Shown: positions 16,185-25,465, counted from the first letter of the stretch. The stretch is 32,857 nucleotides of DNA from Promethearchaeia archaeon (GCA_029856295.1 JAHQWS010000202.1:1-32857); one strand, 5' to 3'. Notes: a model not told the origin generated them from the sequence alone. Numbers and translations: made by a program.

Positions 16185-17609
16185 ATGACGTCAAATATTT
16201 TTGGCACATCTGGTATAAGAAGAGTTTTTCAAAATTACAGCGAATCAGATCTTTTATTTACACCACAAATGGCTTTAGATGTGGGGCTAGCTTTAGGATC
16301 TGTCTTAAAAGGTAATGGTAAAGTAGTTATAGGGAAAGATATTAGAACTTCAGCTTTGCCTGTAGAATATGCATTAATTTCAGGAATAGTTAGCGCAGGA
16401 TGCAATGTGTGGGCTTTAGGAATTGTTACTACTCCGACGTTAGCAATGTCATTACGCTATTTGAATGCTGATGCAGGTGTTATGATTACTGCATCTCATA
16501 ATACTCCTGAATATATAGGGTTAAAAATGTGGAATCGTTCTGGTATTGGGTTTTCCCCTGAACAAGAGGAAGAAATTTCGCGAATATATGATCAGAAAGA
16601 TTTCGTTAAAATTGATTGGGATCAAATTGGCAAAATCACGCAGATCAATGATATTAATGACAAGCATATTTCAGATATAACTGATCAGATTATGTTTGAT
16701 GGAAGTAAATTAAACGTAATCGTTGATCCAGGCAATGGCTCTGGATGTGAGATTGTTCCAAAACTACTAAGTAATTATAATATAAACATTATGACTATCA
16801 ATGCACAAATGGATGGTAGGTTCCCTGGAAGGCTCTCAGAGCCAAGCGAGAAAAATTTAATACAAATTTCTAAGTTTTTGAAAATCTCTCCGCAGGAAGA
16901 TATTGGGATTGCACTTGATGGAGACGCGGATAGAGTAATATTCTTAGATGAAACGGGTGAAATTGTAGACCCCGTCAGATTATTAGCGCTTATGGCAAAA
17001 TATTTTGTTCAAGAAAATAAAGATAAATTATCTAAAGATGATTTGAAAGTATCTACGCCAGTAAATTCATCGAGTTTGGTTGAAGATGTCTTAGAACCCC
17101 TTGGCTGTAAAATAATAAGAACAGAAGTAGGAGATATTAAGGTAGCATTAGCTTTACAAGATGGCGGCTTTTTAGGCGGAGAAACCTCCGGTACTTATAT
17201 ATGGCCTAAATTTCATTTAGGTCCAGATTCAATAGTTACTATTGCTGTTATATTACAAATGATTGTTAAAACTGGTAAAAGTTTAAAGGAATTACTAAAG
17301 GAAATTCCTCAATATCCATACTATCGTAATCAATTTAAGTTAAAAAATGATATTCCTTTTACAGAAGAGATAAATCAAAAAATTATTGATGAAATGAAAG
17401 ATTCTTTTGATTCTCTTGGTAAAAATATAAAGAATATCAATAAATTGGACGGCGTGAGGTTTGATTATGCTGATGGATGGATTTTAATAAGACGCTCAGG
17501 AACAAGTCCGTATTTAAGGATTTCTGGTGAATCTTCCATAGACATAAATAGTTCTATTGAGATGAACAAGATTGCCGAACAAAAAATGCAAAAATTAGAC
17601 ATAATTTAA
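16185..17609 (+). CDS. glmM: Phosphoglucosamine mutase / phosphohexomutase
   Basis: 474 residues with the four-domain layout of alpha-D-phosphohexomutases. The N-terminus FGTSGIRR is typical. The phosphoserine loop is MITASHNTPEY with Ser104. The Mg2+ loop is DGDADR (245-250), the sugar-binding loop is GGETSG (331-336), and the phosphate-binding loop is RRSGTSPYLRI (436-446). All catalytic motifs are intact. The family interconverts hexose 6- and 1-phosphates. Because glmS and a GlmU-like gene lie nearby, glucosamine-6-phosphate to glucosamine-1-phosphate is the likely reaction; phosphomannomutase activity is the main alternative. It faces nagB tail to tail, with a T-rich gap of 66 bases. Confidence 0.88.
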   Translation: MTSNIFGTSGIRRVFQNYSESDLLFTPQMALDVGLALGSVLKGNGKVVIGKDIRTSALPVEYALISGIVSAGCNVWALGIVTTPTLAMSLRYLNADAGVMITASHNTPEYIGLKMWNRSGIGFSPEQEEEISRIYDQKDFVKIDWDQIGKITQINDINDKHISDITDQIMFDGSKLNVIVDPGNGSGCEIVPKLLSNYNINIMTINAQMDGRFPGRLSEPSEKNLIQISKFLKISPQEDIGIALDGDADRVIFLDETGEIVDPVRLLALMAKYFVQENKDKLSKDDLKVSTPVNSSSLVEDVLEPLGCKIIRTEVGDIKVALALQDGGFLGGETSGTYIWPKFHLGPDSIVTIAVILQMIVKTGKSLKELLKEIPQYPYYRNQFKLKNDIPFTEEINQKIIDEMKDSFDSLGKNIKNINKLDGVRFDYADGWILIRRSGTSPYLRISGESSIDINSSIEMNKIAEQKMQKLDII

Positions 17610-17652
17610 AATGTATCAAACAAAAATAGTGAAAATTGCTTCTTTTATCTAA

Positions 17653-17667
17653 ATTATCTTTTTTTAT
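17653..17667 (+). terminator. T-rich terminator candidate after glmM
   Basis: TTATCTTTTTTTATA has a run of seven T about 45 bases past the glmM stop, in the convergent gap before nagB. Oligo-T tracts are the usual archaeal termination signal. No stable hairpin is needed or seen. Confidence 0.35.
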
Positions 17668-17675
17668 AACTTAAT

Positions 17676-18635
17676 TTAATTAAATATTTCAAATTCTATT
17701 CCTTTTTGTTCTAATGTTTCTTTATTGGCTAGGAATTCTCGACCTGCGATCTTATCTAATATATAAATTAGGTTACCGCCATTTTGAGAGTATATTTGGC
17801 CAAATGAAATAGGAACATCCGGAGTTGGGTCCCCCAATAAAGATTCTGTTACTACTTCAACCTTACGTTCTCCGTTAGCTAGCAGAATCACTGTTTTAGC
17901 TTTATAAACCAATTCAGCTCCCATGCTGACAGCGTATCTTGGACTTTCATTCTCCGAAGGGAAATGACCGTCTATTACAGCATTAGAAACTGTATTGTCA
18001 TCAAGTTTTACTAATAGAACATTGCTACCTTCGAAAGGAATCCCTGACTCGTGAAACGCTACATGACCGCGACCTCCAACACCTATTATTTGTACATCAA
18101 TACCACCAACATTTTCGATTTTTCGGGCATAATCCTCCTGTACTGTCTTACGGATCCAAGCTAAATATTTTGAACTTGGATTATCTTTAATCACAATTGA
18201 TTTTCCAGCGTCTTTGCCCAGTTCGGTCCAATCTTCCTTATTAATTTCGAGTTCATTTATGAATTTTTCTTGATCAACCAAACAACCGTAAGGTACACTT
18301 GTTTCAATGAATTTATTTTCAAGGAGACTAAAAAATTCTTGAATCATAAAATAGCTGTAACTTTCTGGATGAATTGTGCGTTGCTGACAATTCTCACCTG
18401 GTAAGCCAATGTATTCATCTAGGTTAAAAGATCGGATAAGTTTGCAATCGAATTCACCGGCGTTGGCCATTTTAGCTAGATTTTTATAAAGACCAGTTGG
18501 CGAATTTCCTGTTGCAAGTCCTAATACGCATTCTTTTTGTTGTTTCAAGATTTGGATAATTTTTTCTTTAACGATTTGTGCGGCAACTTGGCTCATACTT
18601 TCAAAATTTTCTGTTATTATAATCTTAATAGTCAT
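17676..18635 (-). CDS. nagB: Glucosamine-6-phosphate deaminase-like protein (NagB family)
   Basis: 319 residues, about 50 longer than bacterial NagB. The family motifs are LGLATGNSPTGLY (38-50), SFNLDEYIGL (69-78, with D73 as general base) and IGVGGRGHVAFHESG (184-198). The enzyme converts GlcN6P to Fru6P and ammonia. In the active-site loop, the Asp before GH (Asp141 of E. coli NagB, in N-D-G-H) is replaced by Arg (R189), while the His (H191) and Glu (E196) are kept. Extra residues around 120-175 include two Trp and many Lys/Asp. So it may be an isomerase-like or regulated variant rather than a standard deaminase. It is divergent from glmS, which runs the opposite reaction. Confidence 0.8.
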   Translation of the reverse strand: MTIKIIITENFESMSQVAAQIVKEKIIQILKQQKECVLGLATGNSPTGLYKNLAKMANAGEFDCKLIRSFNLDEYIGLPGENCQQRTIHPESYSYFMIQEFFSLLENKFIETSVPYGCLVDQEKFINELEINKEDWTELGKDAGKSIVIKDNPSSKYLAWIRKTVQEDYARKIENVGGIDVQIIGVGGRGHVAFHESGIPFEGSNVLLVKLDDNTVSNAVIDGHFPSENESPRYAVSMGAELVYKAKTVILLANGERKVEVVTESLLGDPTPDVPISFGQIYSQNGGNLIYILDKIAGREFLANKETLEQKGIEFEIFN

Positions 18636-18788
18636 TTAAACTGCTTCAAATTGTTTCATATTAAATTTTAAACTAAAAAAAGGATAATCTAATAAAAACT
18701 TATTGAAATTGATTATATTGAATATATTAATTATATCTTCTTTTAACTATAATAATCTTAATATGAGAGTTTATCTTTTCTATTAATA

Positions 18789-20639
18789 ATGTGTGGAATA
18801 TTTGGAATTATAACTAATCAAGATATATCTATAGGGAATGTTATTTTACAAGGAATTAAGCGATTAGAATATCGTGGATATGATTCTTGTGGAATTGTTT
18901 CACAATATAACTCCAAATTAATTGTTAAAAAAGATTCTGGAAAAATTGATGATATTATAAAAAGAATTGACTTGACAAATTTTCCAAATGGATCTAAGCT
19001 TTCCCTTGCTCATACTCGATGGGCAACACATGGACCCCCTACTAAAGAAAATAGCCATCCTCATTTAGATTGTTCAGGCGAAATTGCAGTGGTGCATAAT
19101 GGAATTATAGATAATTTTATGGAATTAAGAAAAGAGCTTATATCAAGAGGTCACATTTTTAAATCGGATACAGATACAGAGGTTATTCCACATTTAATTG
19201 AAGATAATATGAAAGATGGCTTAAATATTAAAGATGCTACTATGAAAGCTTTAAAAAAATGTAAAGGTGCTTACGCACTTGCTGTGTGTCATGCTAAAAT
19301 ACATGATTCAATTATTGTAGTTCGAAGGGAATCTCCATTAGTAATTGGAATAGAAGAAGGAAAAACAACGTATTGTGCCTCGGACATTCCCGCTTTTTTA
19401 CCTTTAACAAGAAAATGTTATATTATGGATGATGATGAACTTGCCGTTCTAAAAGCTGGAGATGTTACATTTTTTGATCTCAAAAACAATAATGAACCAA
19501 TTGAAAAGGAAATACAAACTATTGAATGGAATATTGATGCTGCTGAAAAAGGAGGGTATGAACATTTCATGCTAAAAGAAATTTACGAAGAACCGAGGGC
19601 ATTGAAGCAAACTATGATGATTTCTAAAGATATTCTATTAAAATTTGCCAATACTCTAATTTCAGCGCAAAATATTTATATCACAGCAGCAGGTACCTCC
19701 TTTTTTGCAGCATTAGCAGGCAAATTTATCATTACAAAATTTTTAGGCAAATACTTACAAGAAATGGAATGCTCCGAATTTAAAACTCAATTCTCAAATT
19801 CTTTACAAGACAATTCTGTCATTATAGTAATTTCGCAATCAGGTGAAACAATTGATACAATTGAAGCAATTCGTTGGGCAAAAGAGAAAAAAAATGTAAA
19901 AATTCTAGCAATTACAAACGTAGTAGGATCTTCTATCACCAGATATTCTGATCATGTGATAGTAACTCAAGCTGGACCTGAAATTGGCGTTGCCGCAACA
20001 AAAACGTATAGTACTCAAGTGCTAACCCTTGCTTTAATTGCCTTAGAAATAGCAAAAATAAGAAAAATAGAGCCTAATGAGGAAATTAGAAAGTATTATA
20101 ATGCTTTAAATTCCACACCTCAGATTATTGAAAAATTTCTGGAAAAAAACGTTAATTTGCTTAAATATATCGTTAATAATTTAGAAAAAAACTTAAACTA
20201 TTTTTTTTTAGCTCGAGGAATTTCTATCGCAACAGCGAAAGAGGGAGGTCTAAAATTAAAGGAAGTCGCATGTCGCTTTATTGAAGGGTATTCGGCTGCA
20301 TCTGCTAAACATGGACCAATTTCTTTAGTTAGGGAAGGTTTTCCGATTATATTCATCGCACCGCCTGATGATACTTATGAAAGATTAGTTGGAAATGTTA
20401 TGGAATTCAAAGCTAGAGGGGGTACAATTATTTCAGTTGTTGTGGAAAGTGATGTACAGATAACTGAGTTAAGTGATATAACTATTCGGATTCCCCAACC
20501 ACCCGATAAATATCATAACTTATTCAGCCCAATTACTTTTGTACCTGCTTTGCAATTATTAGCTTATTATGCTGCTTTGGCTCATGATTTAGATCCTGAT
20601 AAGCCTCAAAATCTCAGTAAGACTGTAACCGTTCACTAA
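18789..20639 (+). CDS. glmS: Glutamine--fructose-6-phosphate aminotransferase (GlmS)
   Basis: 616 residues, a normal full-length GlmS. The start is fixed by MCGIFGI, whose Cys2 is the glutaminase nucleophile. The class II glutaminase domain shows HTRWATHGPPTKENSHPH (75-92) and HNG (103-105). Two SIS isomerase domains follow, with TAAGTSFFAALAGK and SQSGETIDT in the first, and the C-terminus NLSKTVTVH matches the conserved NLAKSVTVE tail. It makes glucosamine-6-phosphate from fructose-6-phosphate and glutamine, the first step to UDP-GlcNAc. There is no clear Shine-Dalgarno, so the mRNA may be nearly leaderless. It ends 14 bases from the convergent beta-helix gene. Confidence 0.95.
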   Translation: MCGIFGIITNQDISIGNVILQGIKRLEYRGYDSCGIVSQYNSKLIVKKDSGKIDDIIKRIDLTNFPNGSKLSLAHTRWATHGPPTKENSHPHLDCSGEIAVVHNGIIDNFMELRKELISRGHIFKSDTDTEVIPHLIEDNMKDGLNIKDATMKALKKCKGAYALAVCHAKIHDSIIVVRRESPLVIGIEEGKTTYCASDIPAFLPLTRKCYIMDDDELAVLKAGDVTFFDLKNNNEPIEKEIQTIEWNIDAAEKGGYEHFMLKEIYEEPRALKQTMMISKDILLKFANTLISAQNIYITAAGTSFFAALAGKFIITKFLGKYLQEMECSEFKTQFSNSLQDNSVIIVISQSGETIDTIEAIRWAKEKKNVKILAITNVVGSSITRYSDHVIVTQAGPEIGVAATKTYSTQVLTLALIALEIAKIRKIEPNEEIRKYYNALNSTPQIIEKFLEKNVNLLKYIVNNLEKNLNYFFLARGISIATAKEGGLKLKEVACRFIEGYSAASAKHGPISLVREGFPIIFIAPPDDTYERLVGNVMEFKARGGTIISVVVESDVQITELSDITIRIPQPPDKYHNLFSPITFVPALQLLAYYAALAHDLDPDKPQNLSKTVTVH

Positions 20640-20653
20640 TATAAAAACAAATT

Positions 20654-21907
20654 TTAAATAAAAGATGGAAGATATTTCATTATTTTATCCCGTGTTTTTT
20701 CTACTATACTTAGAAGCCAAGAAGCTCCAACTTCTAAATTATTTTGATTTAAATTTTGTATTACCTTGATATAATCATTTCCTATTTTCTGAATAGTTGC
20801 ATCTATGTTCTCTAAAAATTCGTCTTTCTTTTTCTGATCTCCCGAATATGATTGGCATTCATTAAAACCATTTTCCATTTCTTGTATATTTTCGAATAGT
20901 TCTCTTTTTTGATTTAAGAGCTCTTCTGATGCTTTATCCCCCATAATCGATTTATATAATTCTATAGATTTTTCCATTTTATTAGCAAGTGCCTTGAATC
21001 TTTTAACTCTTTCATTGAAAATAATCTCAAGCTTTTCAATCGCACCTTCATAGAGCAGTTTTTCCATTTCACTTTCCTGATAGAATTTAACACGCACAAT
21101 TAGGTACCATTGTCTAAGAGCTATTATATTAGCGATATATTCAATGCAATTTGTAGCTCTTCTTTTAACACTCCAATATAGTCCGGGATAGAAATCCATA
21201 TCCTCTTTTTGAGGCTCTTTACCCATTAAAAGCTTATGGCCTTGAGGACAATCTCCACGGTAAATAACTCCTGCCGCAATTATTGTGCCATATCCTATCC
21301 GACTTGGTCCTACTAGTCCACCTTGACCTCCTAAAAAGATAGGCGGTCGATTAAGCATGACACCCTGGACTACATCTCCAATTAAAGATGCCGTTGCTTT
21401 ATCCTGATTTGGTGTGTAATTAAAATGGATATATGAACTACCCACCTCACTATGATTTGCTCTGCTCGTCCCACCTGCCATTAAAATGTCACAAAAGTTA
21501 ATAAGGCTTCCTAATGTAACAAAAGGAAGAAGTATTGTTTGTTTAAGGCCTACTGTATGGGCACCATTTGCTTCTTCCTCCAGGAGACATCCTTCCCGGA
21601 CTTCAGCACCATCACCCATATTTGCAGAATCCAAAAATGTTGATTCTTCAAAATAACCCCCTTTTAATTCAACATTTTTCCCTAATTGACAGTTTTTAAT
21701 GGTAACCGGAGATCTTCCCCCCAGTTTAACTCCCGGCATAATAAGGGTCTTCTTGCCAAAAATCTTACAACCAGAGTGAATAGTAACATCCTCAGATGAT
21801 ATCAGATTAATATCGACACCCTCACCTATCTCTACTGATGAAGGATTCGGTATTTTGACTCCTTTTTCAATTAAAGCAGTAAGTAACGAATTTTTATTAT
21901 AATCCAT
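20654..21907 (-). CDS. Left-handed beta-helix protein with helical C-terminus
   Basis: 417 residues from the ATG at 21907, chosen because GAGAGGT stands seven bases upstream; a longer frame starting at 21976 lacks such a site. Residues about 20-235 carry imperfect hexapeptide repeats of the LbetaH type, as in acyltransferases and GlmU C-termini, including GCKIFGKKTLIMPGVKLGG and PSRIGYGTIIAAGVIYRG. A conserved-looking block, HSEVGSSYIHFNY through GDVVQG, lies near the end of the helix. Residues about 260-417 are helical, probably coiled coil. No nucleotidyltransferase domain is present. Its place among hexosamine genes suggests a sugar-nucleotide or acetyl-transfer role, but this is inference. 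It could also be a scaffold or regulator. Confidence 0.7.
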   Translation of the reverse strand: MDYNKNSLLTALIEKGVKIPNPSSVEIGEGVDINLISSEDVTIHSGCKIFGKKTLIMPGVKLGGRSPVTIKNCQLGKNVELKGGYFEESTFLDSANMGDGAEVREGCLLEEEANGAHTVGLKQTILLPFVTLGSLINFCDILMAGGTSRANHSEVGSSYIHFNYTPNQDKATASLIGDVVQGVMLNRPPIFLGGQGGLVGPSRIGYGTIIAAGVIYRGDCPQGHKLLMGKEPQKEDMDFYPGLYWSVKRRATNCIEYIANIIALRQWYLIVRVKFYQESEMEKLLYEGAIEKLEIIFNERVKRFKALANKMEKSIELYKSIMGDKASEELLNQKRELFENIQEMENGFNECQSYSGDQKKKDEFLENIDATIQKIGNDYIKVIQNLNQNNLEVGASWLLSIVEKTRDKIMKYLPSFI

Positions 21908-21913
21908 ATAATT

Positions 21914-21920
21914 ACCTCTC
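21914..21920 (-). promoter_or_regulatory. Ribosome-binding site that decides the beta-helix protein start
   Basis: GAGAGGT, seven bases before the ATG at 21907, pairs well with the archaeal 16S 3' end. It favours this start over the in-frame ATG at 21976. Confidence 0.6.
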
Positions 21921-22135
21921 TTTTCTGGTTCCACTGGCAAGCAAGATGATATGCTGCGTATTAGGAATGGTTCCATAATTTTCTTTAATCAAAATCTCCA
22001 TGATACATCATATTCTTACAATATTTTTTTTATTAAATAAAGAAAAATTCTAACAATTAATAAACCTTTTTTAGGGAGTTATATATAATTTTCTGGTAAA
22101 AATAGGGTTTTAATAAAAAAAAACAAAAAAATATT

Positions 22136-22819
22136 CTATTTAATTAAAAATCCTTTAACTATGAAGACTACTCCTATATCAGAAGCTATAAGACCAAGAA
22201 TTTCTATTAATATTGATTCGAATATTCCTCCAATTAGATTAAATAAAATTCCAACTATAACAATAAAAGAACCAGCAAAAAACCAGAGTACTTGTTTTCT
22301 TGGAACTCCTTGGGTACTTTTTGCTACAATCGCATATTTATACAAAACAAAAATAAATAACACTAACCGCCATACATTTACAAATAGAAACCACCCGATA
22401 GGGGTTTCAGTGTCAACAATGCCCTGTTTATATCTCTCCATATTTAATGTTGGAGTCCAAATAAAAAATCCAAAAATCGAAATGATATATAAAACCATCA
22501 TAATTGTCAGATATTTGGGAACCATAGCTAACTTCTCAGATTTTTCCAAGATAAATACAGTCATTAAAAGTGATATAATAGCAAAATTATAAAGAAATTG
22601 TGCCGTGATCATTATCGGAATAATAAGGTATGGTTCCAATGTCGCCAAATGGTAAATACTATAAGCCAAAAACCCAAAGGCCGCTGAAACAAAAAAAATT
22701 GCAAACCATCTATTCAACCAATAATCAGGATTTTTACGCAATTCAATATAACCAGCTATAAAAGCAAAAATGACTGTAATTATTGATGCTGTTATCTTAA
22801 GAATATTAAAAACATCCAT
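22136..22819 (-). CDS. Seven-helix integral membrane protein of unknown function
   Basis: 227 residues with about seven hydrophobic helices: roughly 7-26, 38-58, 63-90, 103-121, 141-161, 177-200 and 203-224. The short loops carry charges such as RKNPDYWLNRW, EKSEKLAMVPK and KSTQGVPRKQ. The arrangement resembles the 7TM sensor modules found at the N-terminus of some archaeal histidine kinases, but no kinase or other soluble domain follows. The Shine-Dalgarno GAGGTCG lies a few bases before ATG 22819. It is on the same strand as the beta-helix and GlmU-like genes, with gaps of about 180-230 bases on either side, so cotranscription is uncertain. It may be a sensor or a small transporter. Confidence 0.75.
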   Translation of the reverse strand: MDVFNILKITASIITVIFAFIAGYIELRKNPDYWLNRWFAIFFVSAAFGFLAYSIYHLATLEPYLIIPIMITAQFLYNFAIISLLMTVFILEKSEKLAMVPKYLTIMMVLYIISIFGFFIWTPTLNMERYKQGIVDTETPIGWFLFVNVWRLVLFIFVLYKYAIVAKSTQGVPRKQVLWFFAGSFIVIVGILFNLIGGIFESILIEILGLIASDIGVVFIVKGFLIK

Positions 22820-22998
22820 TTTGAGAACGACCTCTATTTATTATAAAATTACGTTTAATAAATTAAGAAGCGAAAAATAGTTTTATATTTTTGTATATCA
22901 ACTAAGCAATATATTGAATTTATTTTAGTTCGATTTATGAGATTGGAGTTTCATAAGATTATAATATGGTTAAAAAAAGAAATTGCGATGTAATTATT

Positions 22999-24288
22999 TT
23001 AATAATAAATTTTTTTTATAATTCCTTTATTTGGGTCCTGATAATATAAAGTATTGGGGGGTACATCTTCAAGAACCATAGTATGCGCTCCGATTCTTGA
23101 ATTTTCATTAATAATTTTTCCAGTCATGATGCTAACATTAATACCAGTTTTTACATTAGGACCAATTATAGTACCCAATTTCCTCCGTTGTGAATCAACT
23201 AATTTCCCTTTTATTTTGACTTTTATATTTCCATCATCAAGCCTTAAATTAGCTACTATTGTCCCTGCACCGAGGTTAACATTTTCACAAATAATTGAAT
23301 CCCCAATATAGTTAAAATGTGGAACATTTGAATCCGAATAAATAATTGAACTTTTAACCTCGCTTATTCCAATATGACAATTATTTTCAATTGACGTATT
23401 CGGCCTAATAAACGCATTCGGTCCTATAATATTATTATCTCCTATATAGCATGGGCCTTGAATATAAGAACCGGATCGGACTATAGTATCTTTTCCTACA
23501 TATACATTCCCAAATATATGTACATTTGCCTCAACATTACCTAGTATTTTACCTTCCAAACTTTTTAGTATAAAGTTATTTGCATCTAATAATTGCCACG
23601 GGAGCCCAATATCGCTCCAAAAATATTCATTTATAGTATATCCTATAATTTTACCATTTAATTGGTTAATCAATAATTCCATCGAATCAGTGAATTCATA
23701 TTCATCTCTTATAGACTTTTCGGTCATTTCAATGGCTTTAAATATAAGAGAATCAAAAATAAAAATTCCTGCGTTCGCTAAATTACCTAAATTTAATTCT
23801 GGAGAAGGTTTTTCTGTAATTTTTTCTACATATCCATTAGAATTAAGGGTAATTATTCCAAATTCTTGAGGATTATTTACTTCGATTAAGGAAATTAATC
23901 CTTCAGTTTTAGAATCATGAAACTTTTCCACTACCTCTTTAAAGACAATTGGATCTACAAGGATATCCCCATACATCATTAAAATTGTATCATCCTTTAC
24001 AAAATCCTTTGCGTAGCTCGCAGCATGGGCGGTACCCAAATATTTCTCTTGAGTAATATATTCGATTTTAATATTGAATTTATCAATTCCATTGCCAAAG
24101 TAATCTTTAATTAGCTGCTCTTTATATCCGACTATTAATAATACCTCATCTATTCCAGCAGCTTTCAATCCTAAAAGAGTATGTTCCAATAATGGTTTGC
24201 CAGCGATTGGTATCAAGGGTTTAGGACGAGTTGAGGTTATCGGGCGTAATCTCTTTCCTTCTCCTGCAGCCAGTATAACAGCTTTCAT
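22999..24288 (-). CDS. glmU: GlmU-like bifunctional sugar-1-phosphate nucleotidylyltransferase/acetyltransferase
   Basis: 429 residues. The N-terminal nucleotidyltransferase domain (about 1-235) opens with the signature MKAVILAAGEGKRLRPIT and RPKPLIPIAGKPLL. YGDILVDP provides the metal-binding Asp and TEKPSPELNLGN the sugar-binding region. The C-terminal part (about 250-415) is a left-handed beta-helix acetyltransferase-type domain with HFNYIGDSIIC and TGINVSIMTGK. This domain order matches the archaeal bifunctional enzymes that acetylate GlcN-1-P and form UDP-GlcNAc. With GlmS and GlmM in the window, the pathway is complete. A glucose-1-phosphate thymidylyl/uridylyl preference is possible. 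The start ATG at 24288 has little leader sequence in front. Confidence 0.87.
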   Translation of the reverse strand: MKAVILAAGEGKRLRPITSTRPKPLIPIAGKPLLEHTLLGLKAAGIDEVLLIVGYKEQLIKDYFGNGIDKFNIKIEYITQEKYLGTAHAASYAKDFVKDDTILMMYGDILVDPIVFKEVVEKFHDSKTEGLISLIEVNNPQEFGIITLNSNGYVEKITEKPSPELNLGNLANAGIFIFDSLIFKAIEMTEKSIRDEYEFTDSMELLINQLNGKIIGYTINEYFWSDIGLPWQLLDANNFILKSLEGKILGNVEANVHIFGNVYVGKDTIVRSGSYIQGPCYIGDNNIIGPNAFIRPNTSIENNCHIGISEVKSSIIYSDSNVPHFNYIGDSIICENVNLGAGTIVANLRLDDGNIKVKIKGKLVDSQRRKLGTIIGPNVKTGINVSIMTGKIINENSRIGAHTMVLEDVPPNTLYYQDPNKGIIKKIYY

Positions 24289-24419
24289 TATTGAAATAAA
24301 TTGATAATGATATTAAAACATTCTTTAATAAGAAAGAAAAGGAAATTTAGATATCTAAAAGTTTTTTATATTAAGATTTTTAATATATTATTTATACAAA
24401 ACAGTGAGGATGAAATTTC

Positions 24420-24998
24420 ATGGTTAAATTATCTGATGAAGCAAGAAAATTAATTGAAAAATATCAAAAAACTGAGAAACAAAAAGAATTTCAGTTTGAT
24501 TTTTTTGTTGATCAATCCAAATATGAAAAATGGGAAGATGTCATTATTGGTACAGAAGGTTTCGGGGAAAGAACATTTGAAGTAAAAAAGGAGGATATTG
24601 ACGCCTACGTGGAATGTACCATGGAGGATAATCCGGTTTTTAAGGATGAGGAATCCGCAAAGAAAACTCCTTGGGATGAATTAATCGCACCTCCTATGTT
24701 TATAACACCTGTAGTTTTCTGGATTGCAGGAACTGGTTCGGGAAGTTGGATAAGAACCCCAGGAGCCATAAATCCCGGTCAAAAAATAGAATTCTATGAA
24801 CCTATTCGGGTAGGAGATATAATAAAAATTAGATCAGAAGCCTATGATAAATATATAAAGAGGGGAAAACGATACCTTACATATTATTCTGAATTTACAA
24901 ATCAACGTGGAGAGCTTGTTGCGAAATGGTGGGGGACTTTAATACTCCCGTTTTCTAAAGCTGAAGAGGAACATAAAATTGAAGGAGGAAAAAAATAA
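24420..24998 (+). CDS. MaoC-like hot-dog subunit, probably non-catalytic partner
   Basis: 192 residues starting behind GAGGATGA at 24420. The region from about 55 to 185 has the hot-dog fold pattern seen in N-terminal MaoC domains: a MEDNPVFKDEESAKKTPWDE helix and a long APPMF...WIAGTGSG stretch. It then has NPGQKIEFYEPIRVGDIIKI, the usual second half of an acyl-thioester hydratase fold. The catalytic D-x-N-P-x-H motif is incomplete here (no His after NP), whereas the next gene has it. Such pairs form heterodimeric (R)-specific 3-hydroxyacyl dehydratases, as mycobacterial HadA/HadB do. The start of the partner gene is 28 bases past this gene's stop. Confidence 0.75.
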   Translation: MVKLSDEARKLIEKYQKTEKQKEFQFDFFVDQSKYEKWEDVIIGTEGFGERTFEVKKEDIDAYVECTMEDNPVFKDEESAKKTPWDELIAPPMFITPVVFWIAGTGSGSWIRTPGAINPGQKIEFYEPIRVGDIIKIRSEAYDKYIKRGKRYLTYYSEFTNQRGELVAKWWGTLILPFSKAEEEHKIEGGKK

Positions 24999-25026
24999 CA
25001 ATAGAAAAAAGAGAGGGATAAAACTA

Positions 25027-25464
25027 ATGTCTGAAAGCGTAAAATTTGAAGATATAGAATTGGATTACGAGCTGCCTACCTTAAAAAGGGAAATTTCACA
25101 AGAATTTATTTCAATGTTTGGTTGTGGTTCCCTCGATTTCAATCCAATTCATATGGACCCAATTTGGGCGAAAAATGTAAATCTTTTCGGGTTCGGTAAG
25201 ACGATTGGTCATGGGCAATTAACTATTGCACTTTTAACGCAAGTAATTACTAACTGGTGCTATGCTGAGGGTGGTAAACTTAAATCAATTGATATAAAAC
25301 TTATCTGGCCGCTATTCCCCGGAGATACGGCTACGTGTGGAGGAAAAATAGTCGCAAAACATCCAAGAAAAAAAGATATAAGCTTCGTGGACTTAGATTT
25401 GTATGCAGATAACCAAAAAAAGAAAAGAGTAGCTGTAGGCAAAGCTCAGGTCTATTTACCATAA
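25027..25464 (+). CDS. MaoC-family (R)-specific enoyl-CoA/ACP hydratase subunit
   Basis: 145 residues from the ATG at 25027, which follows GAGAGGGAT; an in-frame ATG at 24979 would overlap the previous gene and lacks a site. The hydratase-2 motif LDFNPIHMD contains the catalytic Asp and His, followed by GFGKTIGHGQLT, the usual helix of the MaoC fold. The end PGDTATCGGKIVAKH also fits. Together with the upstream subunit it should hydrate trans-2-enoyl thioesters or dehydrate (R)-3-hydroxyacyl thioesters. The carrier (CoA or another thiol) is not decided. Its stop is one base away from the stop of the opposing GH13 gene. Confidence 0.85.
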   Translation: MSESVKFEDIELDYELPTLKREISQEFISMFGCGSLDFNPIHMDPIWAKNVNLFGFGKTIGHGQLTIALLTQVITNWCYAEGGKLKSIDIKLIWPLFPGDTATCGGKIVAKHPRKKDISFVDLDLYADNQKKKRVAVGKAQVYLP

Positions 25465-25465
25465 A

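Noticed and set aside
21908..21976. Longer start for the beta-helix protein at 21976
   Set aside because: The extra 23 residues span the GAGAGGT ribosome-binding site of the ATG at 21907 and show no beta-helix pattern.
22161..22592. A 143-codon plus-strand open frame opposite the seven-helix membrane protein
   Set aside because: The minus-strand frame has clean transmembrane periodicity and a Shine-Dalgarno; the plus frame is a shadow of it.
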